Below, piece after piece: positions 8,545-17,294 of a stretch of 33,675 bases of DNA. Source of the stretch: Roseobacter sp. GTDB taxonomy: Bacteria > Pseudomonadota > Alphaproteobacteria > Rhodobacterales > Rhodobacteraceae. The translations under genes and the position numbers were made by a program. The stretch covers positions 1 to 33,675 of the forward strand of contig NZ_JAHEHZ010000020.1 of NCBI RefSeq assembly GCF_024639605.1. Reading direction: 5' to 3'. The notes under the pieces are model-generated. The model made no database searches and was not told the DNA's origin. It worked only from the letters and a program-made list of their open reading frames with translations. Position 1 is the stretch's first letter, and each line of letters starts with the position of its first letter.

Positions 8545-9861
8545 TCAGCGCTCAGGGATAAGGCCCCGCGGACTGAACCGCAGCACAAGCAGCAGCACCA
8601 GGCCCATCGTAAAGAGCCGCATATGCGCTGCACTCTCGATGAGATGTGCCTTCAGCGGCGAGCCATCCGCCATGCCCGAGGTGATCAGTTCCATCAGCCA
8701 CAGTCCCATCGGTTCGACCTGCACCCACAGGAACCATATCAGGAAACCGCCCAGCACTGCGCCGAAGTTATTGCCCGAGCCGCCGACAATCACCATGACC
8801 CAGACCAGAAACGTAAACCGCAAGGGCTGATAGGTGCCCGGTGTCAGTTGCCCGTCGAGCGTTGTCATCATCGCACCCGCGATCCCGCAGACCGCCGAGC
8901 CCAGCACGAAAATCTGCAGGTGCCGGGCAGTGACGTCTTTGCCCATCGCTTCGGCTGCCACTTCGTTGTCGCGGATTGCCCGCATCATCCGCCCCCACGG
9001 GCTGTGCAGCGCGCGTTGCGCCATGACCAGCAGGATCACCAGAACGACCGTGAAAAGCCCTGCATAGGCCAGCTTTACGTATAGCGTCGAGGCCGTGACC
9101 GGATCCATCCCGTAGCCGGCCGCTCTCTCGACAAAGCCAGGATCATTCTGCAAATCGATCTCAAAAGGCGCAGGGCGGGGCAGGCCGACAACGTTTTTCA
9201 CGCCCCGCGCCAGCCAGTCCTCATTTTTCAGCACCGCGATGATGATCTCGGCAATGCCAAGGGTCGCAATTGCCAGATAATCAGAGCGCAGCCCGAGCGC
9301 CGTCTTGCCGATCACCCAGGCGGCTGCCGCCGCAAAAAGCCCGCCCACAGGCCAGGCCAGCGCGACCCAGAGTCCGCGTTCGATGCCAAGCCCGCCGAGA
9401 AAACCGGTCAGCGCCGGATTGATCGCCTCAACAGCCTCGACACCGGGGTCAAAAAGCGCGCGGTAGATAAAGAAGCCCGCGATCATCATAGCGATGATTA
9501 CCACACCACGCGCCCAGCCCGCGCGCATGCGTCCGCGCACCATCACCACGGCCACCACCGTCAGCAGCGCAAAAACAAAGGCCGCCAGGATGTTCCACCC
9601 GCCGGCACTCCATGCACCCGGGGTCGGCGGCATGCCCATCAGCACGGCAGCCAGCCCGCCAAGTGCCACAAACCCCATGATCCCGACGTTAAAGAGCCCG
9701 GCAAACCCCCATTGCAGGTTTACCCCCAGTGCCATGATCGCCGAAATAAGGCCCATATTCAGAATAAGCAGGGCCGTATTCCAGCTCTGCGCAAAGCCGG
9801 TGTAAAGGATCATCAGCCCGACCACAGCAAAGAGCAGCGTATTTTTCAAAGCACTGTTCAT
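8545..9861 (-). CDS. livM: Branched-chain amino-acid ABC transporter permease (LivM)
   Basis: 438 aa polytopic protein; GLFNVGIMGFVALGG, DYLAIATLGIAEII and AIRDNEVAAEAMGKDV motifs. Confidence 0.93.
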   Translation of the reverse strand: MNSALKNTLLFAVVGLMILYTGFAQSWNTALLILNMGLISAIMALGVNLQWGFAGLFNVGIMGFVALGGLAAVLMGMPPTPGAWSAGGWNILAAFVFALLTVVAVVMVRGRMRAGWARGVVIIAMMIAGFFIYRALFDPGVEAVEAINPALTGFLGGLGIERGLWVALAWPVGGLFAAAAAWVIGKTALGLRSDYLAIATLGIAEIIIAVLKNEDWLARGVKNVVGLPRPAPFEIDLQNDPGFVERAAGYGMDPVTASTLYVKLAYAGLFTVVLVILLVMAQRALHSPWGRMMRAIRDNEVAAEAMGKDVTARHLQIFVLGSAVCGIAGAMMTTLDGQLTPGTYQPLRFTFLVWVMVIVGGSGNNFGAVLGGFLIWFLWVQVEPMGLWLMELITSGMADGSPLKAHLIESAAHMRLFTMGLVLLLVLRFSPRGLIPER

Positions 9862-10868
9862 ACCGCTTTCCCCCGAAAGAGCCCTGTCGGCTTAAAGAGC
9901 AGCACAATCAGCAGAATAAGAAAGCTCACCGCCAGTTTGTAGTCGGTGCTCAGCAACTGCACGAGGCCGTCGGGCTCAAGGCTCTCAGGCATCAGATAGC
10001 CAAGCACCTTTTTCCAGGCATAAGTGACGGTCACTTCCGAGAAAGCGATTACAAATCCACCGGCAATTGCACCGATCGGGTTGCCAAGACCGCCGACGAT
10101 GGCACTGGCAAAAATCGGCAGGAGCAGCTGGAAATAGGTGAAGGGTTTGAATGACTTGTCGAGCCCGTAAAGCACACCCGCAATGGTCGCCAGCGCCGCT
10201 ACGATCAGCCAGGTGATCATCACAACCCGTTCAGGGTTGATGCCCGACAAGAGTGCCAGATCCTCATTATCGGAGTAGGCGCGCATTGACTTACCTGTCC
10301 GCGTCCGGTTGAGAAACCAGAAGAGCAGGGCGACAACAATAACGGCTGTGATCAGGGTAATGCCCTGGGTCGTTTTGATCGCAAGTCCTTCTTCGAGGCC
10401 GGTCATTTCTTTGAAGGTGCGTGCGGAGACGATGAAGCGTTCACCGTCGAGAAACCGCTGATCATCCGGGCCGATGATGAACCGCACGATACCGTTCATG
10501 ATAAAGGTAACACCCAGAGACACGATCACCAGAATGACCGGCTTTGCCTTTTGCGCCCGGTAAAACCGGTAAACGACCCGGTCGGTCGCCAGCAGCAGCA
10601 GCATACATGCCGCGATGCCCAGCGGCAGCGCCAGAAGTGCTGTGGGCAGGGGCCCCAGACTGATGCCCCAGCTCTGGAACAGCCAGGTAAAGAGGACAGT
10701 CACCATCGCGCCGAAGGCCATCGTGTCGCCATGGGCAAAGTTGGAGAACCGCAGAATGCCATAGATCAGTGTGACCCCCAGCGCGCCCAGCGCCAGCTGG
10801 CTGCCGTATGCGATCGCAGGAACAAGAACAAAGTTCGACAAAGCGATGAAAGCGTTGAGAAAATCCAT
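9858..10868 (-). CDS. livH: Branched-chain amino-acid ABC transporter permease (LivH)
   Basis: 336 aa; GALGVTLIYGILRFSNFAHGDTMAFGA; MRAYSDNEDLALLSGI; GGLGNPIGAIAGGF. Confidence 0.93.
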   Translation of the reverse strand: MDFLNAFIALSNFVLVPAIAYGSQLALGALGVTLIYGILRFSNFAHGDTMAFGAMVTVLFTWLFQSWGISLGPLPTALLALPLGIAACMLLLLATDRVVYRFYRAQKAKPVILVIVSLGVTFIMNGIVRFIIGPDDQRFLDGERFIVSARTFKEMTGLEEGLAIKTTQGITLITAVIVVALLFWFLNRTRTGKSMRAYSDNEDLALLSGINPERVVMITWLIVAALATIAGVLYGLDKSFKPFTYFQLLLPIFASAIVGGLGNPIGAIAGGFVIAFSEVTVTYAWKKVLGYLMPESLEPDGLVQLLSTDYKLAVSFLILLIVLLFKPTGLFRGKAV

Positions 10869-11314
10869 TATTCAATCACCCTGCACATACCGGTCAGCGC
10901 TTCCGGCTGAAATGTCAGACCGCTTTCATCCTCACGGCTGACAGAGACCGACTGAACCGCCGCTTCCAGTGTCGGACCTACGATCATCCGGAATGAGGAT
11001 CCGAAGCGGTTTTCACCGTCTCCGATTTCTTCAATTTCAAAGATCGTCATCGCCCCCATCTCGCGCACCAGCGCTTCCTGCTCGGAAGACTTCAGCGCAT
11101 TAAACAGGGCGAACCGCTCTTCCGCCTCGTAGTACCGAAGGATGATCCAGCGGGCGTAATCATCACATTCGACATTATCCCGCGTGCAGGCAGGTCCGAA
11201 TTTGCATGACAAAAGCGACTGCCGGTCCGCGTCTGTGGACTGCGCCTGTCCGCCTGAAGCTGCCAGCAGCAGAACCGGCCAGATCACGGCCATCCGGTTG
11301 CGAAACATAGTCAT
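10868..11314 (-). CDS. Small secreted protein of unknown function embedded in the liv operon
   Basis: 148 aa; signal peptide (MAVIWPVLLLAASGGQAQ); start overlaps the livF stop (ATGA) and stop overlaps the livH start. No family recognised. Confidence 0.8.
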   Translation of the reverse strand: MTMFRNRMAVIWPVLLLAASGGQAQSTDADRQSLLSCKFGPACTRDNVECDDYARWIILRYYEAEERFALFNALKSSEQEALVREMGAMTIFEIEEIGDGENRFGSSFRMIVGPTLEAAVQSVSVSREDESGLTFQPEALTGMCRVIE

Positions 11315-12135
11315 CCCCCCAGAAACGATTTACGCACTTCAGGATCAGCCAGCAGCTCTTTGCCTGTGCCGGTATAGGCATTGCGCCCCTGCACCAGAAC
11401 ATACCCTTTGTCGGCGATCTCCAGCGCCTGACGCGCGTTCTGCTCGACCATCAGAATGGGAATACCGGTGCGCGCCACTTCGATGATACGATCAAAAAGC
11501 TCATCCATCACAATCGGGCTCACGCCGGCTGTCGGCTCATCAAGCATAAGCACTTTGGGCCGGGTCATCAGGGCACGACCGACGGCCACCTGCTGGCGTT
11601 GCCCGCCGGACAACTCACCAGCCGCCTGCTTGCGTTTTTCCCGCAGGATCGGAAACAGGTCGTATATCTGCTCCATCGTCGGGCGGATGTCATCGGTCCG
11701 GATAAAAGCGCCCATCTCGAGGTTCTCTTCAACCGTCATCGACGTGAAAATATTCGAGGTTTGCGGCACAAAGCCCATGCCTCTGGCAACCCGCGCCTGC
11801 GGGCTGAGATCGGTGATATCCTCACCATCGAGTTTCACATGACCCTCACGCAGGTTCAGCATCCCGAAAACTGCTTTCATGCCCGTCGACTTGCCGGCCC
11901 CGTTGGGTCCCACGATCACAGCGATCTCGCCACGGTCCACAGCTATGGTACAGTCATGCAGGATATCCGGGCCGGCGCCATAGCCACCGGTCATGTTCTC
12001 TCCGATCAGAAAAGGCCCGCCGGGAGAAGGCCGCGATCTGCCACCCTGCGGTACGGGATGTGCATTTCCCATCCCCCTGGCATTGCCAAGCGACAGATCC
12101 TTGTTGCCTCTGTCGTCGTAGGGTTTGTCACTCAT
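11311..12135 (-). CDS. livF: Branched-chain amino-acid ABC transporter ATP-binding protein (LivF)
   Basis: Walker A GPNGAGKST; ABC signature ELSGGQRQQVAVGRALM; LMLDEPTAGVSP. ATG at 12135 (MSDKPYDD) preferred over the ORF-track start at 12234. Confidence 0.9.
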   Translation of the reverse strand: MSDKPYDDRGNKDLSLGNARGMGNAHPVPQGGRSRPSPGGPFLIGENMTGGYGAGPDILHDCTIAVDRGEIAVIVGPNGAGKSTGMKAVFGMLNLREGHVKLDGEDITDLSPQARVARGMGFVPQTSNIFTSMTVEENLEMGAFIRTDDIRPTMEQIYDLFPILREKRKQAAGELSGGQRQQVAVGRALMTRPKVLMLDEPTAGVSPIVMDELFDRIIEVARTGIPILMVEQNARQALEIADKGYVLVQGRNAYTGTGKELLADPEVRKSFLGG

Positions 12136-12223
12136 GCGCGCGCCCCCCGCGTCCGTAGAAATCCGTTGTCGGGCTGGAAATCCCGGGCGTCCGGCGAACG
12201 GGCCTGACTGTGCATCCGGTCCG

Positions 12224-13006
12224 TCATGCGCCAACCTTGTCTTTATTTTTTAGGCCGGTGCCCAGATACGCCTCGATCACCTGCTCATTGGCTTTGATTT
12301 CGTCCAGCGTGCCCTGAGCAAGGACTCTGCCTTCAGCCATACAGATCACCGGATCACAAAGCCGGCCAATGAAATCCATGTCGTGCTCGATCACCACGAA
12401 AGTATACCCGCGCTCCTGATTGAGCCGGATAATGGCATCGCCGATGGTATTGAGCAGGGTGCGGTTCACACCGGCGCCCACCTCATCAAGAAAGACGATC
12501 TTGGCATCGACCATCATTGTGCGGCCAAGCTCCAGCAGCTTTTTCTGGCCGCCCGAAATCTGCCCGGCCTTGTGATCAGCCAGATGCCCGACGGTCAGAA
12601 ATTCGAGGACTTCATCGGCTTTTGCCCGAAGGGCGCGTTCCTCATCCGCAATCCGTTTGCGTCCGAACCATGTGTTCCACAGTGTCTCACCCGACTGTTT
12701 GCCCGGCACCATCATCAGGTTTTCGCGACAGGTCATCGATGAAAACTCATGCGCGATCTGAAAGGTGCGCAGCAGCCCTTTGTGGAAAAGCGCATGCGGG
12801 GGCAGGCCGGTGATATCCTCACCATCCATCATCACCCGGCCGGATGTTGGCTCGTGAACACCCGCGATCACATTGAAAAGAGTTGTCTTTCCCGCGCCGT
12901 TCGGTCCGATCAGCCCGGTTATCGTGCCTTCCCGGATTTCCAGGCTGGCCCCGTCGACCGCGTGAAAACCGCCGAAATGTTTGTGAATGTCGTCAACGAC
13001 GATCAT
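12224..13006 (-). CDS. livG: Branched-chain amino-acid ABC transporter ATP-binding protein (LivG)
   Basis: 260 aa; GPNGAGKTTLFNVIAGVHEPTSG; QISGGQKKLLELGRTMM; FVVIEHDMDFIGRLCD. Confidence 0.93.
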   Translation of the reverse strand: MIVVDDIHKHFGGFHAVDGASLEIREGTITGLIGPNGAGKTTLFNVIAGVHEPTSGRVMMDGEDITGLPPHALFHKGLLRTFQIAHEFSSMTCRENLMMVPGKQSGETLWNTWFGRKRIADEERALRAKADEVLEFLTVGHLADHKAGQISGGQKKLLELGRTMMVDAKIVFLDEVGAGVNRTLLNTIGDAIIRLNQERGYTFVVIEHDMDFIGRLCDPVICMAEGRVLAQGTLDEIKANEQVIEAYLGTGLKNKDKVGA

Positions 13007-13053
13007 TGCATGTCCCCTGAGGTCCGCACATCTTTGGCGTGCCTTTTATTACA

Positions 13054-13083
13054 AACAGCCCGGCGTCTGCACACCGGGCTGTT
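13054..13083 (-). terminator. Hairpin between livK and livG (partial terminator or mRNA-stabilising stem)
   Basis: Perfect 10-bp stem AACAGCCCGG-N10-CCGGGCTGTT immediately after the livK stop. On the minus strand TTGTAATAAAA follows. Confidence 0.6.
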
Positions 13084-13102
13084 CAGGTATCACAGATCGT
13101 GA

Positions 13103-14293
13103 TTATTTGAAGCCGATTGTGACGTTTTTCTCGTCCTGGACTTCGATCATCCGGTATGTGCCGGCGGATTCGCCCGGGCCGATCAGCTCAACCGCAGAGG
13201 CACCGACGTAGTCGACATCACCGCCGTCACGAATAATATCGAGCGCCTTTGCAAGCTCACCGGGATAGATCTTTTCGCCGGGGGCGTTGGCCACATGAAG
13301 GATGTGCTTGCCATAATCCGCAGGATCCGTGCTGTCTGCAGCCTGCATCGCAAGCATGAAGAGCGCTGCGGCGTCATAGCTCTCTGGCGTGTAGGGGGAA
13401 GTTGCGTCAAACGCGTCGCCCGCCATTTCCTTGAGCTTTTCGATGCCTTCACCGCCGGAACCCGCGATCTGGCCGTAAGAGCCGTTCAGAGCGGAGCCGA
13501 CATTGGCAGGAAGGCTGTCACCGATCATACCACCCGGCAGACCGAATGTATCGAACGCACCCGTATCAAGGGCGGCATTGATGATGCCCAGACCGCCCTG
13601 GTCGAGGTATCCGGCCACAACAAGCAGATCACCACCGGCAGAGGCCAGCGCGCCCATTTCAGCAGAATAATCAGCTTTTCCGTCTTCATGGGCCGCCACG
13701 ATGGTCACTTCGCCGCCTACGGCCTTGAAGTTGCTCTCGATCGCATCCGCCAGACCCTTGCCGTAGTCGTTGTTGGTATAGGTAAGAGCGATAGATTCAA
13801 CACCACGCTCCTGCAGGATCTCGGCCATAACCTGACCTTCACGCGCGTCTGACGGCGCGGTGCGGAAAAAGAGATCGTTATCCTCTACCGTGGAAAGACC
13901 CGGCGACGTCGCGGAAGGCGAAATCATTACCATGCCGTTGGGGATCGCGACGTTCTGCAGGATCGCACCGGTCACACCGGAGCAGTCGCCACCAATCAAC
14001 CCGTTGATGCCGTCGGCGATCAGGCGTTCGGCGTTGGAGGTGGACAGTCCATTGTCGATACAGCCCGTATCGGCCCGCATCGGCGTAACGGTTGCCGCAT
14101 CCAGCAGTTTGCCACTCTCGGTCACTTCGGTCATCGCGAGTTCGGCACCTGCGGCCATCGGACCTGTCAGCGATTCAATCGGGCCGGTGAAGCCGATCAG
14201 AATACCCAGTTTAACTTCCTTGGCGTGTCCGTCTGCAAAGGCAGAGGTCGCCACGAGTGCTGCGGCCGTGCTGGCCAGAAGCATCTTTTTCAT
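13103..14293 (-). CDS. livK: Branched-chain amino-acid ABC transporter substrate-binding protein (LivK-like)
   Basis: 396 aa; signal peptide MKKMLLASTAAALVATSAFA; periplasmic-binding fold type I (VKLGILIGFTGPIESLTGPMAAGAELAM...). Confidence 0.92.
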   Translation of the reverse strand: MKKMLLASTAAALVATSAFADGHAKEVKLGILIGFTGPIESLTGPMAAGAELAMTEVTESGKLLDAATVTPMRADTGCIDNGLSTSNAERLIADGINGLIGGDCSGVTGAILQNVAIPNGMVMISPSATSPGLSTVEDNDLFFRTAPSDAREGQVMAEILQERGVESIALTYTNNDYGKGLADAIESNFKAVGGEVTIVAAHEDGKADYSAEMGALASAGGDLLVVAGYLDQGGLGIINAALDTGAFDTFGLPGGMIGDSLPANVGSALNGSYGQIAGSGGEGIEKLKEMAGDAFDATSPYTPESYDAAALFMLAMQAADSTDPADYGKHILHVANAPGEKIYPGELAKALDIIRDGGDVDYVGASAVELIGPGESAGTYRMIEVQDEKNVTIGFK

Positions 14294-14475
14294 TTGTTTT
14301 CTCCCGTGTTGGAACCTGACGTTCGCGGCTGAGGTTATGCGGGCGAACCGGAAAACAAAAGAGGGATTTTCAAAGCGTACCAGAGGTTGCGCTGATCACT
14401 TCTGCGCGTGTCCCGTGGCAATCAGAACGGCGCTTTCTATATCTCCGAAGAGCAACTGTGAAAAGGAGAACGGCC

Positions 14476-15606
14476 ATGCCGGTCAGGATCTGCCTGTCTG
14501 CCGCCCTCGGCATCACGCTGAGCGTCGCGGGGATATTTGTTCATCCGGAAACGTCGGCTGCACAAAGCGCTGAGCCGCCGCGTCTGACGCTGATGGCAGA
14601 AGGTCTTGATACACCCTGGGGTCTGGCGCTCTTGCCTGGTGGCGGATTTCTGGTCACTGAAAAAGACGGCCGTCTGCTGCATTTCGACGGCTTGGGCAAT
14701 GCAGCAGACGTCAGCGGTGTGCCACCTGTCCGCGACAGGGGCCAGGGTGGGCTTCTCGACATCACGCCGGCGCGCGACTTTGCCACCACCCGCGAGATCT
14801 GGCTGACGTATTCCAAACGCCAGCAAGGGGGCAGCGGAACAGCGGTTGCTTCAGCCCGGCTCTCGGACGACGGCCGCCGTCTCGAACGCGTGCGCCAGCT
14901 TTTTGAGGCCGCACCCGGTGGCTCGGGCGGCCGGCATTTCGGCAGCCGGGTGGTTGAGGCCACAGACGGAACTCTTTTCGTGACCATCGGTGACCGGGGC
15001 GACCGGCCATCGGCTCAGGACCGCAGCCTGCACAACGGCTCGGTCATCCGCATCAACCGGGATGGCAGCATCCCGGCAGACAACCCGTTTACCGGTCAGG
15101 CCGGCATTCAGCCCGAGATTTGGTCATATGGCCACCGCAACGCGCAGGGCGCGGGCCTTGATGCCTCCGGCAACCTCTGGACGGCCGAACACGGGGCAAG
15201 GGGGGGAGACGAGGTCAATCTGATCTGCAAAGGCGGAAATTTCGGCTGGCCGGTGATTTCATACGGGCGGCATTACACCGGTGGCAAAATCGGAGAGGGG
15301 ACGGCGAAAGAGGGTATGCAGCAGCCCGCGTTTTACTGGGATCCGTCGATGGCGCCCTCGGGGCTGCTGATTTACTCAGGGGATATGTTTCCCGACTGGC
15401 GCGGTGATATGTTTGTGGGGTCGCTGAAGTTCGACTACATCTCGAGGCTCGAGATTTCCGGCGGCACGGCGCGCGAAGTGGCGCAGATTAAATCGCCGGA
15501 AACCGGACGTGTCCGCGACATCATCGAGGCGCCGGACGGATCAATCTGGTTCATCGCGGCAGGAAACGGCGCCGTCTATCGCATGTCATCGGGCGCCGGG
15601 GGCTGA
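14476..15606 (+). CDS. PQQ-dependent sugar dehydrogenase family (glucose/sorbosone dehydrogenase-like, YliI/Asd-like)
   Basis: GLDTPWGLALLPGGGFLVTEKDGRL; GGRHFGSRVV...LFVTIGDRGDR; EIWSYGHRNAQG; WTAEHGARGGDEVN. AAAGGAG upstream of ATG 14476. Confidence 0.92.
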   Translation: MPVRICLSAALGITLSVAGIFVHPETSAAQSAEPPRLTLMAEGLDTPWGLALLPGGGFLVTEKDGRLLHFDGLGNAADVSGVPPVRDRGQGGLLDITPARDFATTREIWLTYSKRQQGGSGTAVASARLSDDGRRLERVRQLFEAAPGGSGGRHFGSRVVEATDGTLFVTIGDRGDRPSAQDRSLHNGSVIRINRDGSIPADNPFTGQAGIQPEIWSYGHRNAQGAGLDASGNLWTAEHGARGGDEVNLICKGGNFGWPVISYGRHYTGGKIGEGTAKEGMQQPAFYWDPSMAPSGLLIYSGDMFPDWRGDMFVGSLKFDYISRLEISGGTAREVAQIKSPETGRVRDIIEAPDGSIWFIAAGNGAVYRMSSGAGG

Positions 15607-16100
15607 AGCCGGGGCAGGGCGAAGCAGGCCGTATCGCACCATTCGCTCTCTCCGTAGAGGAAGTCTTTTTCGACCGTTTTCTGGTGGCGGAATCCCAGCC
15701 TGTGCAACAGCGCCACTGACGCGCGATTGCGCGGGTCGCATTCCGCGGTAAGCGCCGGCGCCTCTGCAAACTTTGCAAAGCAGCGGGGGATCACCGCCTG
15801 CAGCGCTTCCGTCGCAAACCCCTTGCCCCAGTGATCGGGATGCAGCAGATACCCGATCTCAGGCGCGCGCCAGGATCCGGCCTTTCCGATGCAGCCGCCC
15901 TCATACTCCAACACATATTCATCCACATCCTGCGCATCGTACTGCATCATATGCTCCAGAAACCTGCGCGTTTCATCAACAGAAGTATGCGGTGGACGGC
16001 TCCAGTAGCGCATCACCAGCGCGTCCGTCATCATTTCATGGAAAGCATCAAGGTCGCCTGGCACCGCGCGTCTGAGCAAAAGCCGCTCAGTGCGGATCAA
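15576..16100 (-). CDS. GNAT family N-acetyltransferase (RimJ/RimL-like)
   Basis: 174 aa; MIRTERLLLRRAVPGDLDAFHEMM; EIGYLLHPDHWGKGFATEAL; NRASVALLHRLGF. Confidence 0.92.
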   Translation of the reverse strand: MIRTERLLLRRAVPGDLDAFHEMMTDALVMRYWSRPPHTSVDETRRFLEHMMQYDAQDVDEYVLEYEGGCIGKAGSWRAPEIGYLLHPDHWGKGFATEALQAVIPRCFAKFAEAPALTAECDPRNRASVALLHRLGFRHQKTVEKDFLYGESEWCDTACFALPRLQPPAPDDMR

Positions 16101-17101
16101 ATCGTCAGGCGGGCCGCGTGGCTGCCCCTTTCGCGATAGGGCGTGGTATCATAGTGCGCCCGGTAGCATTTTGAGAAATGGCTGGGCGAGGCAAAGCCAC
16201 AGGCAAGTGCTACGTTGATCACGCTCATATCCGTCTGCATCAGCAGGTTGCGCGCTTTTTGCAGACGCAGCTCCATATAATAGCGCTTGGGGCTGCGGTT
16301 GAGATACCGGCGGAACAGGCGTTCCAGCTGGCGTGTACTCATGCCGACTTCGCGCGCCAGAACCGAGGGGCTGATCGGCTCCTCGATGTTCGCCTCCATC
16401 ATCTGGATAACCTGGCTGAGTTTGGGATGGCGCACGCCGATGCGGGTGGGCACTGAAAGCCGCTGGGTGTCCTGATCGGTGCGGATGGATGAGTATATCA
16501 GCTGATCGGCCACCAGATTGGCCAGATCTTCGCTCTGCTGATCGGCAATCAGCTTGAGCATCAGATCGATGGACGATGTTCCGCCGGCTGTGGTCATCCG
16601 GTTACCATCAATCACAAAGACCGATTTTGTGAGCGTCACATCCTCAAAATCCTCGCCGAAACTGTCCTGATTTTCCCAGTGGATCGTCGCTTTTTTTCCG
16701 TCAAGCAACCCGGCACGGGCCAGTGTGTATGCCGCCGTACAGAGCCCGCCCACCGTGACACCTTTGCGCGCCTCGCGGCGCAGCCAGCCAAGGATGCGCT
16801 TGTTGGTTGCAGCCTGCACGTCAATACCGCCGCAGACCATCACGACGTCGTCGCGCTGCAAATCGCCCAGATCACCGTCGAGGGTGAAACCACTGCCGGC
16901 CGAGCAGCTGATCACGCCGCCGCCTTCACCGATGATCTGCCAGGAATAAAGCTCTTTCTCCGCCATTCGGTTTGCAATGCGCAGACTCTCAACCGCTGCA
17001 GCAAAAGACAGCAGCGTGAAATTTTCCAGCAGCACAAAAACGAACCGTCGCGGTTTATCTGCGGCGGGCTCTGTGCGGGCGGCAGGCCGGGCTGTGGACA
17101 T
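16097..17101 (-). CDS. GlxA family AraC-type transcriptional regulator (DJ-1/PfpI-like N-terminal domain)
   Basis: 334 aa; FVLLENFTLLSFAAAVESLRIAN; GGLCTAAYTLARAGLLDGKKATIHWEN; C-terminal AraC HTH (ALACGFASPSHFSKCYRAHYDTTPYRER). Confidence 0.93.
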   Translation of the reverse strand: MSTARPAARTEPAADKPRRFVFVLLENFTLLSFAAAVESLRIANRMAEKELYSWQIIGEGGGVISCSAGSGFTLDGDLGDLQRDDVVMVCGGIDVQAATNKRILGWLRREARKGVTVGGLCTAAYTLARAGLLDGKKATIHWENQDSFGEDFEDVTLTKSVFVIDGNRMTTAGGTSSIDLMLKLIADQQSEDLANLVADQLIYSSIRTDQDTQRLSVPTRIGVRHPKLSQVIQMMEANIEEPISPSVLAREVGMSTRQLERLFRRYLNRSPKRYYMELRLQKARNLLMQTDMSVINVALACGFASPSHFSKCYRAHYDTTPYRERGSHAARLTI

Positions 17102-17238
17102 TGCTGCCTCTTGATTTCGTGTCCCCTGCGCAGTGCGGCCCGTGCCGCGGTGCGCTCAGGTCACTTGGACATGGGTAGAAAGCGACGTCAAGGGGACGAA
17201 TTTGTGATATGGTCATGTCGCCTGGCCTTTTGTATAGA

Positions 17239-17260
17239 GAGCGCTGACATGTGAGCGCTC
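17239..17260. promoter_or_regulatory. Near-palindromic candidate operator upstream of the DAHP synthase gene
   Basis: GAGCGCTGACATGTGAGCGCTC, 20/22 positions symmetric, 35 bp before ATG 17295 and in the divergent glxA-like/DAHP synthase interval. Confidence 0.4.
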
Positions 17261-17294
17261 GCATACGTGCGGGCCCCGGACCGGAGTAGTGAAA

